In this document: positions 1-4,933 of the stretch, one piece after another
Numbering within the stretch: the first letter of the stretch is position 1
How the letters are laid out: every line of letters starts with the position of its first letter
Assembly (NCBI GenBank): GCA_947166205.1
Contig: CAMVDI010000081.1
Coordinates: 1 to 7,626, forward strand
DNA length: 7,626 bases
Reading direction: 5' to 3'
Source of the DNA: an uncultured Clostridia bacterium
GTDB lineage: Bacteria > Bacillota_A > Clostridia > Christensenellales > Aristaeellaceae
Program-made: the position numbers and the translations under genes
The notes under the pieces: generated by a model
What the model was told of the DNA's origin: nothing
Databases searched by the model: none
What the model saw: only the letters and a program-made list of their open reading frames with translations

Positions 1-490
1 GATAATATATCAGATAATGCAGATCGTTTGTCAGCACCATCAGCGACAGAAACACAGCGGGAATTATCAGCAGCCGTTCGTTCCATCCTTTTTTATCCTG
101 TTCGCCCCGGCAAATCCGGATGCAAGACATAAGAAATAAAGCCGGATTCATTGCCTGCGGAATCCAGTACACATATCTGCTGAAACGGTTTATTTCCTGA
201 GCGTCAACAGCATCCCCGACGATCCGATTGTTAAAAACCTGCACGGTCAGCAGGCAGAGCATCATCATTCCTGCGGAAATCATGTATGTCCTGACACGGG
301 TCGGCAGAAGCCGGGAGCGAACAGATTGGATCCAGAACAGAATCAGGCCAACAAAAATGGTAAATCTTCCGCAAAACAGGAAGGAGTTCAGAAACAGGTT
401 CTCCGTCGGATCAAAATAATGGAAGAGACCGCCCAAAAGCAAAAAGCCGATAAACAGCCATGTCTTGCATTTGGTTGCATGCAGCCTCAT
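1..490 (-). CDS. N-terminal part of a multi-pass membrane sensor protein (3' end outside window)
   Basis: This reading frame is open from an ATG at 490 to the window edge (163 residues seen). It is strongly hydrophobic, with likely membrane segments near residues 11-25, 33-54, 69-86, 106-125 and 138-153. Two short signatures recall the seven-helix input domain of clostridial histidine-kinase-like proteins: RYVYWIPQAMNPALF (105-119), resembling their 'YYiPllliPL' helix, and LTNDLHYLIY (153-162), resembling their 'TNDLHqlvF' motif. The kinase or other output domain would lie outside the window, so the function is inferred. The start at 490 is preferred because AGGAG ends 8 bases upstream. An in-frame ATG at 529 would add 13 residues and overlap the nuclease gene, but has a poor ribosome site. 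The frame begins 22 bases after the DUF1016 stop, so the two are probably co-transcribed. It could instead be another class of membrane protein. Confidence 0.6.
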   Translation of the reverse strand, partial: MRLHATKCKTWLFIGFLLLGGLFHYFDPTENLFLNSFLFCGRFTIFVGLILFWIQSVRSRLLPTRVRTYMISAGMMMLCLLTVQVFNNRIVGDAVDAQEINRFSRYVYWIPQAMNPALFLMSCIRICRGEQDKKGWNERLLIIPAVFLSLMVLTNDLHYLIYY

Positions 491-512
491 GCCAGCATCT
501 CCTCTCCTCAGG

Positions 513-1520
513 TTATTTCTGATCCTCATTCGTATAGTCTTCTGTGCCGGACGGAAGATTAACAAATTCCTGAAGCTTCTTCCGCAGTACATCTTTGTCA
601 GGCAAGTGGAGCTGATATTCCGCGACCATCATGGGTGAAAGTGTTCGGCTCATTGCATATTCAACGACTTCATCGTTTTTGGATGCACACAGAAGGAGAC
701 CGACGCTCGGATTTTCATCCGGTTTCTTTATCTGCCGATCCAGACCTTCCAGATAGAAATCCATCTTGGATACATATTCCGGCATAAATTTGCCGAGTTT
801 CAATTCGATCGCAACAAGGCAGCGCAGAACCCGATGGAAGAATAGAAGGTCGATGCGATAGTCCTCGCCGCCGACCTGGATGACATACTCCTCGCCGACA
901 AAAGTGAAATCTTTTCCCATTTCCAGAATGAAATTCCGCATTGCTTTCACAAGCGCTTTACGAAATTCGGTTTCATGGTACTTTTCAGGCAAATCAAGGA
1001 AATCTATCACATATGAATCCAGGAACGGATTGGCTGCCGCAGGAAGTTTCTCCGGTAAAAGCTTCTGCCTCGAAAGCATGTACCGTTCATAATATGCGCT
1101 CTGAATCTGCCTCTCAAGCTCCCGATAACTATAGCGTTCCTTAATCGAAAGCCTCATATAGAATTCGCGTTCTTCATCCGTCTTTGCTCCGGACATGATC
1201 AGCAAATGATTGGACCAGCTTAATTGTGTCAGCAGTGTTGACACTTTTTCATTGTCAGCATACAGTTCATAGAACTGTTTCATCCGATAGAGCCCTCTGC
1301 GGGTAAAACCCTTGATTCCGGGATACTTCTGCTGAATATAATCGGCAAGGGCTGAAACATATCCGTCACCATAGCTTGCGTCTTTTGATTTCTCAGACAG
1401 GAAGCGTCCGACATTCATATACATTAGGATCAATTCCTCGTTCACCTTGCGAAACGCATAGGAACGGGCGGTTTCGATAATTGATACTACTTCATCGAAT
1501 GTCCTGCTGAGATCATTCAT
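513..1520 (-). CDS. DUF1016 / YhcG-family PD-(D/E)XK nuclease
   Basis: This is a 335-residue cytoplasmic protein, close to the usual family length. The N-terminal DUF1016_N helical domain spans about 5-145 and includes FTRRGLYRMKQFYELY (72-87) and the conserved VSTLLTQLSWSNHLLIM (93-109). The C-terminal PD-(D/E)XK nuclease fold spans about 165-320, with candidate catalytic residues D224 (YRIDLLFF) and E239/K241 (AIELKLG), followed by the family segment MDFYLEGLDRQIKK. Members are putative DNA nucleases, often near restriction-modification genes or in acquired DNA, and their exact substrate is not settled. No such partners are visible here. The start at 1520 has GGAGGG 11 bases upstream; an in-frame TTG at 1568 would add 16 residues but lacks a good ribosome site. 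Base composition is AT-richer than the thiamine operon to the right, which suggests a different history. The family call is firm, the biological role is not. Confidence 0.9.
   Translation of the reverse strand: MNDLSRTFDEVVSIIETARSYAFRKVNEELILMYMNVGRFLSEKSKDASYGDGYVSALADYIQQKYPGIKGFTRRGLYRMKQFYELYADNEKVSTLLTQLSWSNHLLIMSGAKTDEEREFYMRLSIKERYSYRELERQIQSAYYERYMLSRQKLLPEKLPAAANPFLDSYVIDFLDLPEKYHETEFRKALVKAMRNFILEMGKDFTFVGEEYVIQVGGEDYRIDLLFFHRVLRCLVAIELKLGKFMPEYVSKMDFYLEGLDRQIKKPDENPSVGLLLCASKNDEVVEYAMSRTLSPMMVAEYQLHLPDKDVLRKKLQEFVNLPSGTEDYTNEDQK
1226..1244. repeat. Second copy of the palindromic element, inside the nuclease gene
   Basis: The plus strand reads GTGTCAGCAGTGTTGACAC, with perfect 6-base arms GTGTCA/TGACAC. 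It differs by one base from the leader copy at 1543-1561 read on the other strand. It is also flanked on the plus strand by TT before and TTTT after, as that copy is on the same strand. It encodes part of the conserved VSTLLTQL segment of the nuclease, so protein constraint may explain the sequence by chance. Confidence 0.45.
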
Positions 1521-1542
1521 AGGTGATTTCTCCCTCCGGATT

Positions 1543-1561
1543 GTGTCAACACCGCTGACAC
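1543..1561. repeat. 19-base palindromic element in the nuclease leader
   Basis: GTGTCA and TGACAC form perfect arms around a 7-base centre. Read on the minus strand the element is GTGTCAGCGGTGTTGACAC. It sits downstream of the predicted transcription start and about 22 bases upstream of the nuclease ATG, where a bound repressor could block transcription. A copy matching 18 of 19 bases, in opposite orientation, lies inside the gene at 1226-1244. A role as operator is an inference. Confidence 0.5.
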
Positions 1562-1611
1562 TTTTCAAAATATCCCTTTACGAAAGCGTCAGGATCAGCG
1601 ATATCCTTTGT

Positions 1612-1640
1612 ATTATAACGTAATCTATGGAGGCATTCAA
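1612..1640 (-). promoter_or_regulatory. Promoter for the DUF1016 gene
   Basis: On the minus strand, TTGAAT (1640-1635) and a perfect TATAAT (1617-1612) are separated by 17 bases. Transcription would begin near 1605, giving a leader of about 85 bases before the nuclease ATG at 1520. The palindrome at 1543-1561 lies within that leader. The promoter is predicted from consensus match only. Confidence 0.65.
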
Positions 1641-1682
1641 CGTTTGGCGGATGATAAAACTCCGTAACAACTTGACACGGTC

Positions 1683-1703
1683 TTATGACTATTATGACTA
1701 TTA
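1683..1703. repeat. Short tandem repeat upstream of the thiamine operon promoter
   Basis: TTATGACTA occurs twice in perfect tandem (1683-1691, 1692-1700), followed by a partial third unit TTA. It lies between the divergent promoters of the nuclease gene and the thiamine operon, ending 4 bases before the -35 box of the latter. It may be an upstream AT-rich promoter element, a regulator site, or chance. Confidence 0.45.
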
Positions 1704-1707
1704 ACCC

Positions 1708-1736
1708 TTGACTTTTCGTGCTTTTTGTTTTACCCT
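1708..1736 (+). promoter_or_regulatory. Promoter of the thiamine operon
   Basis: TTGACT (1708-1713) is followed after 17 bases by TACCCT (1731-1736), which keeps the most conserved first, second and last positions of the -10 box. Transcription would start near 1742-1744, exactly where the first strand of the TPP riboswitch begins. That fit is the main support for this weak -10 box. A second TTGACA at 1672-1677 has no well-spaced -10 partner. Confidence 0.6.
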
Positions 1737-1741
1737 TTACC

Positions 1742-1828
1742 ACGTGCTAGGGGAGCGAATGCTGAGATTGTAAGAGATTACAGACCCTTATTACCTGATC
1801 CGGCCAATACCGGCGTAGGGAAGCGAGT
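1742..1828 (+). ncRNA. TPP riboswitch (THI element)
   Basis: All hallmark elements of the thiamine pyrophosphate aptamer are present in order. The closing P1 helix ACGTGCT (1742-1748) pairs with AGCGAGT (1822-1828) with one mismatch. The pyrimidine-sensing CTGAGA is at 1762-1767 and the small P3 hairpin TGTAA-GAGA-TTACA at 1769-1782. ACCCTT is at 1784-1789, ACCTGATC at 1793-1800, the CCGG/CCGG arm at 1800-1813, and CGTAGGGAA at 1814-1822. In this RNA class TPP binding closes P1 and switches the operon off. With the terminator at 1857-1886 behind it, control here is most likely by early transcription termination. It explains why the five plus-strand genes downstream are thiamine genes. Confidence 0.97.
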
Positions 1829-1856
1829 CAGACATTCATTTCGGCTGTCTCAGCGG

Positions 1857-1886
1857 GTCTCCGGCTTTCGGAGGCTTTTTTCTTTT
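1857..1886 (+). terminator. Intrinsic terminator: expression platform of the TPP riboswitch
   Basis: GTCTCCG (1857-1863) pairs with CGGAGGC (1869-1875), 7 pairs including one G-U, around a GCTTT loop, and is followed by TTTTTTCTTTT. A competing antiterminator is plausible: AAGC (1821-1824) and AGAC (1830-1833), freed when P1 is open, could pair with GCTT (1864-1867) and GTCT (1857-1860) in the terminator. The hairpin is seen in the sequence; the switching model is inferred. Confidence 0.8.
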
Positions 1887-1926
1887 CCCGGCGCGAAAAC
1901 CAACAGAATCAGAAGGAGAAGAAAAA

Positions 1927-2223
1927 ATGGAAGCAAGCGTAGCCATTCAGAGCCTGCCCGGCGTCGCGGACGACGACGAGCTTTGCCGGATTGTGGATGA
2001 AGTCATCGCGTATATCGCCTCGACGGGGTACAACTACTTTGTCGGGCCCTTTGAGACGACCATCGAGGGCCCCTATGACGAGCTGATGGACATCGTGAAG
2101 GAATGCCAGCATATTGCCATCCGCGCCGGCGCGCCCTCCGTCGCCGCGTACGTCAAGGTCTCCTACAAACCGGAAGGTGAGGTTCTTTCGATTGAAAGAA
2201 AGATCGGGAAATATCAGGGCTAA
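1927..2223 (+). CDS. Thiamine-binding protein, COG0011 / MTH1187 family
   Basis: This is a 98-residue cytoplasmic protein, the normal size for the Thiamine_BP family (PF01910). The family's small ferredoxin-like fold is recognisable from the opening strand MEASVAIQSLPG, the segment YNYFVGPFETTIEGPYDELMDIV (about 35-57) and the closing strand AAYVKVSYKPEG. Members bind thiamine or related molecules and are often encoded beside thiamine or precursor transporters, where a sensing or carrier role is suspected rather than proven. It is the first gene after the TPP riboswitch, and AGGAG ends 8 bases before the ATG. Its end overlaps the start of the permease gene by 32 bases, so the two are probably translationally coupled. 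Confidence 0.9.
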   Translation: MEASVAIQSLPGVADDDELCRIVDEVIAYIASTGYNYFVGPFETTIEGPYDELMDIVKECQHIAIRAGAPSVAAYVKVSYKPEGEVLSIERKIGKYQG

Positions 2224-2983
2224 GCTCCTGCCCACCGCCGCCTTCCTGCTGATCGTGCTGCTGTGGTGGGCGCTGTCCGCCTCCGGGCTCATTCCCGGAT
2301 ACATGCTGCCCTCTCCGCCTGAAGTGGTCTCGGCTTTCATCCGGGATTTTCCGATTCTGGCGGTCCACGCCTGGATCTCCGTCCGGGAGGCGGTTTACGG
2401 CCTGATCATCGGGGTGGTTCTGGCCTTCGCCCTGGCCTGCGCCATGGACAGATTCCTGACGCTGGAGCAGGCGATTCTGCCGCTGCTGGTCGTGTCCCAG
2501 ACAATCCCGACCATCGCCATCGCGCCGCTGCTGGTGCTGTGGATGGGCTTCGGCATGGCGCCGAAAATCACCCTGGTGGTGATTACGACCTTCTTTCCCG
2601 TGGCGGTGGGACTGCTGGACGGTTTCAAGAGCGTCGATCCGGACGCGGTCGCGCTTCTCCGATCCATGAACGCCTCCCGCAGGCAGATCTTCCGCCACGT
2701 GAAGATCCCGGCGGCCCTGCCCTTCTTCTTTTCCGGGCTGCGGGTCTCCGCCTCCTACGCGGTGGTCGGGGCGGTTATCTCGGAATGGCTGGGCGGGTTT
2801 GAGGGCCTCGGGGTCTACATGACCCGGGTCCGGAAAGCCTATGCCTTCGACCGGATGTTCGCGGTTATTCTGGTGATCGTGATCGTCAGTCTGCTGCTGA
2901 TGAAGCTGGTCAATCTGATCCGGAAGCTGTCCATGCCCTGGATGAAGTACCGGGGCAAATCCACCGGGGAAAGCCCCCGGTAA
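2192..2983 (+). CDS. thiX: ABC transporter permease for a thiamine precursor (ThiX-like)
   Basis: This inner-membrane permease of the SsuC/TauC/ThiX type is about 263 residues long with several hydrophobic helices, the first near residues 11-30 of this start. The cytoplasmic EAA loop that contacts the ATPase is clear: VALLRSMNASRRQIFRHVKI followed by PAALP. The usual glycine of that loop appears as asparagine (SMNAS). No ATG suits the N-terminus. TTG at 2192 is chosen because GGTGAGG ends 9 bases upstream; GTG at 2177 would add 5 residues but lacks a well-placed ribosome site. A far upstream ATG at 2114 would create a basic, proline-rich tail with no family precedent. It lies between the thiamine-binding protein and the substrate-binding protein of the same riboswitch operon. 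That places it in the ThiXYZ system for pyrimidine precursors such as formylaminopyrimidine; the substrate is inferred. Confidence 0.9.
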   Translation: MKERSGNIRAKLLPTAAFLLIVLLWWALSASGLIPGYMLPSPPEVVSAFIRDFPILAVHAWISVREAVYGLIIGVVLAFALACAMDRFLTLEQAILPLLVVSQTIPTIAIAPLLVLWMGFGMAPKITLVVITTFFPVAVGLLDGFKSVDPDAVALLRSMNASRRQIFRHVKIPAALPFFFSGLRVSASYAVVGAVISEWLGGFEGLGVYMTRVRKAYAFDRMFAVILVIVIVSLLLMKLVNLIRKLSMPWMKYRGKSTGESPR

Positions 2984-3020
2984 TCCCGCTCCGGGCGGGC
3001 ACGGGAACAGAAAAGCGTCT

Positions 3021-3037
3021 TCCGCCCGCGGGGCGGA
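3021..3037. repeat. GC-rich hairpin 1 between permease and binding-protein genes
   Basis: TCCGCCC pairs perfectly with GGGCGGA around a GCG loop. It shares the core CCGCCCGCGGGGCGG with the hairpin at 3060-3080. No T tract follows, so it is not a standard terminator. It may instead stabilise or process the mRNA between thiX and thiY. Confidence 0.6.
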
Positions 3038-3059
3038 CGGGAAGCGCATAAGGTTTCTT

Positions 3060-3080
3060 CCGCCGCCCGCGGGGCGGCGG
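3060..3080. repeat. GC-rich hairpin 2 between permease and binding-protein genes
   Basis: CCGCCGCCC (3060-3068) pairs perfectly with GGGCGGCGG (3072-3080) around GCG, a 9-pair stem. It has the same core and the same leading CTTCCG context as the hairpin at 3021-3037. The first 15 bases reappear in inverted orientation at 4891-4905, before thiN. This suggests a small repeat family in the spacers of this operon. Confidence 0.65.
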
Positions 3081-3092
3081 CAAATCAGAATC

Positions 3093-3111
3093 CGATGGCA
3101 AACTGCCATCG
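3093..3111 (+). promoter_or_regulatory. Hairpin directly upstream of the thiY ribosome site
   Basis: CGATGGCA (3093-3100) pairs perfectly with TGCCATCG (3104-3111) around an AAC loop. GGAGG begins 4 bases after the stem, at 3115. With the two GC-rich hairpins before it, the stem could protect the mRNA or tune thiY translation, since binding proteins are often made in excess over their permease. The function is inferred. Confidence 0.45.
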
Positions 3112-3128
3112 CGCGGAGGAAAATGAAA

Positions 3129-4133
3129 ATGAAAAAGGGGATTGCACTGATTCTGGCTCTGGTTCTCGCCGCGGCGGGAATGCTGCCTTTGGCCTGCGCG
3201 GAAAACGCGCCGGCACGGAAAATCGTCTTCTGTCTGGACTGGACGCCGAACACCAACCACACCGGCGTCTACGCGGCCCTGGCGCTGGGATACTATGAGG
3301 AGGCGGGGCTGGATGTCGAGATCGTTCAGCCGCCGGAAAACGGCGCCGTGCTCATGTGCGCCGCGGGACAGGCCCAGTTCGCCGTGGACGCCCAGGACAC
3401 CATGGCCGCCTCCCTGGATCTGGATGAGCCCCTGGGGGTCACCGCTGTCGCGGCGATTCTCCAGCACAATACCTCCGGCATCCTGTCCCGGGCGGAGGAC
3501 GGCATCACCTCGGCCAAGGGGCTGGAGAACCGGGTCTACGCCACCTGGGACAGCCCCATCGAGCTGGCGATGCTTCGCTACTGCATGGAAAAGGAAGGCG
3601 GGGATTTCAGTTCGGTCCGGCTGATCCCGAACAATATCACGGACGAGCCCGCCGCCCTGGCCGCGCATCAGACGGACGCGGTATGGATCTTCTACGGGTG
3701 GAGCGGCATCAACGCGGAGCTCAGCGATGTGGACTGCGGCTTCTTTGATTTCATCTCCATCAGCCCGGAGCTGGATTACTATACCCCGGTCATCGTGGCG
3801 AACAACGGCTTTCTCACGGAGGATCCGGCCGCGGCCCGGGCCTTCCTCAGCGCCACCGAAAAGGGGTACCGCTACGCCGCGGAGCACCCCGAGGAGGCGG
3901 CCGATCTGCTGATCGAGGGCGATACCACCGGCTCCCTGCGGGAAGCCCGGGATCTGGTGGTTGCCAGCCAGAAATGGCTCTCCCCCCGGTACATCGCGGA
4001 CAGCCCGGACTGGGGACTGATCGATCCGGAACGGTGGAACGCCTTCTACGCCTGGCTGTACGTGAACGGCCTGACCAGCCACGATCTGACCGGCGCCGGT
4101 TTCAGCAATGATTATCTGACCGGGGAAGAATAA
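3129..4133 (+). CDS. thiY: ABC transporter substrate-binding protein for a thiamine pyrimidine precursor (ThiY-like, THI5/NMT1 family)
   Basis: This is a 334-residue exported binding protein. It opens with a signal peptide (MKKG, then a hydrophobic stretch to about residue 20) ending in PLACAEN. ACA|EN suits signal peptidase I, whereas PLAC is a poor lipobox, so the cysteine may or may not be lipid-anchored. The mature part begins with the THI5/NMT1 signature FCLDWTPNTNHTGVYAAL, followed by GYYEEAGLDVEIVQPPENGA and QFAVDAQDTMA. Characterised relatives bind formylaminopyrimidine, an HMP precursor; the substrate here is inferred from family and operon. The CCCFC motif of the yeast THI5 enzyme is absent, as expected for a binding protein. 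ATG 3129 is preferred over 3123 because GGAGG (3115-3119) lies 9 rather than 3 bases upstream. The stop is 2 bases from the thiZ start, so those genes are tightly coupled. Confidence 0.92.
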   Translation: MKKGIALILALVLAAAGMLPLACAENAPARKIVFCLDWTPNTNHTGVYAALALGYYEEAGLDVEIVQPPENGAVLMCAAGQAQFAVDAQDTMAASLDLDEPLGVTAVAAILQHNTSGILSRAEDGITSAKGLENRVYATWDSPIELAMLRYCMEKEGGDFSSVRLIPNNITDEPAALAAHQTDAVWIFYGWSGINAELSDVDCGFFDFISISPELDYYTPVIVANNGFLTEDPAAARAFLSATEKGYRYAAEHPEEAADLLIEGDTTGSLREARDLVVASQKWLSPRYIADSPDWGLIDPERWNAFYAWLYVNGLTSHDLTGAGFSNDYLTGEE

Positions 4134-4135
4134 GG

Positions 4136-4888
4136 ATGGAACTGCTTCGAACCGAGAATATCTGCAAAAGCTATGACGGCCGGGCCGTGCTCCGGAATAT
4201 CAGCCTTCATCTTGAGGAAGGGGAGCTGATTTCGGTTCTGGGGCTCAGCGGATCCGGAAAGTCCACCCTGCTGAATATCATCTCCGGCCTTCTGGCGCCG
4301 GACTCCGGCCGGGTCTTTCTCTCCGGCCGGGAAGTCACCGGTCAGCCCGGGAACATCAGTTACATGCTTCAGAAGGATCTGATGCTGGAGCATAAGCGGG
4401 TGATCGACAACGTATCCCTTCCCCTGCGGATCCGCGGGATGAGGAAGGAGGAAGCCCGCGCCAAGGCGGAGCCGTTCTTTCCGGTCTTTGATCTGGCCGG
4501 CACGCAGATGATGTATCCCGCCCAGCTGTCCGGCGGCATGCGGCAGCGGGCCGCCCTGCTCCGGACCTATCTGGGCTCCAGCGGAGTCATCCTGCTGGAC
4601 GAGCCCTTCTCCGCGCTGGATATGATCACCCGGGCCCAGCTGCACGACTGGTATCTGGACATCATGACCGAAATGCGTCTTTCCACGGTGCTGATCACCC
4701 ACGACGTGGATGAGGCCATCCAGCTTTCGGACCGGATCTGTCTGCTCACCGGCAGCCCCGCCGAAATCCGGCATGAGCTCCGGATCGATATGCCCCGGGA
4801 TCAGCGGAAGGATTTCAGCCTTCTGCCGGAGTTTGCGGCATACAAGCGGCGGATCCGGGATATTCTGCTGGATTCCGCCGCAGGATAA
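4136..4888 (+). CDS. thiZ: ABC transporter ATP-binding protein (ThiZ-like)
   Basis: This 250-residue cytoplasmic ATPase powers the ThiX-type permease. All nucleotide-binding motifs are intact: Walker A GLSGSGKST (36-44), Q-loop glutamine Q79, signature LSGGMRQRAA (131-140), Walker B ILLDEP (152-157), D-loop SALD (159-162) and switch histidine H189 in LITHDVDEA. It belongs to the nitrate/sulfonate/taurine-type (SsuB/TauB) ATPase group. Its position two bases after the binding-protein stop, within a TPP-riboswitch operon, assigns it to thiamine precursor uptake. GGGGAAG at the end of thiY serves as part of its ribosome site, consistent with coupled translation. Confidence 0.93.
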   Translation: MELLRTENICKSYDGRAVLRNISLHLEEGELISVLGLSGSGKSTLLNIISGLLAPDSGRVFLSGREVTGQPGNISYMLQKDLMLEHKRVIDNVSLPLRIRGMRKEEARAKAEPFFPVFDLAGTQMMYPAQLSGGMRQRAALLRTYLGSSGVILLDEPFSALDMITRAQLHDWYLDIMTEMRLSTVLITHDVDEAIQLSDRICLLTGSPAEIRHELRIDMPRDQRKDFSLLPEFAAYKRRIRDILLDSAAG

Positions 4889-4890
4889 TG

Positions 4891-4905
4891 CCCCGCGGGC
4901 GGCGG
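4891..4905. repeat. Inverted copy of the operon's GC-rich repeat, before thiN
   Basis: CCCCGCGGGCGGCGG is the exact reverse complement of 3060-3074. It lies in the 45-base gap between thiZ and thiN, starting 2 bases after the thiZ stop. With G4890, the GCCC-CGC-GGGC part can form a short hairpin. No T tract follows, so read-through into thiN is expected. Confidence 0.55.
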
Positions 4906-4933
4906 CCTCAAAACACAGAAAGAAGGGACTGAC

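Noticed and set aside
228..562. Two small plus-strand frames at the left edge
   Set aside because: They are antisense to the membrane protein and the nuclease end, have no ribosome sites, and their products look random.
1546..1743. 65-residue minus-strand frame upstream of the nuclease gene
   Set aside because: The predicted nuclease promoter and leader lie inside it, and no ribosome site precedes it. I see no family match, though a decayed gene remnant cannot be excluded.
3021..3080. Intrinsic terminator between thiX and thiY
   Set aside because: The hairpins are strong, but neither is followed by a T tract, and the genes downstream clearly belong to the same pathway.
2153..3262. Long minus-strand open frame (369 residues) across the permease and spacer
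   Set aside because: It is rich in H, Q, G, R and P with no domain, and runs antisense to the clear permease gene. High GC makes stop codons rare in such frames.
2910..4082. Long minus-strand open frame (390 residues) opposite thiY
   Set aside because: Low-complexity G/R/V/P composition, no ribosome site or recognisable domain, and it lies fully antisense to a strongly supported binding protein.
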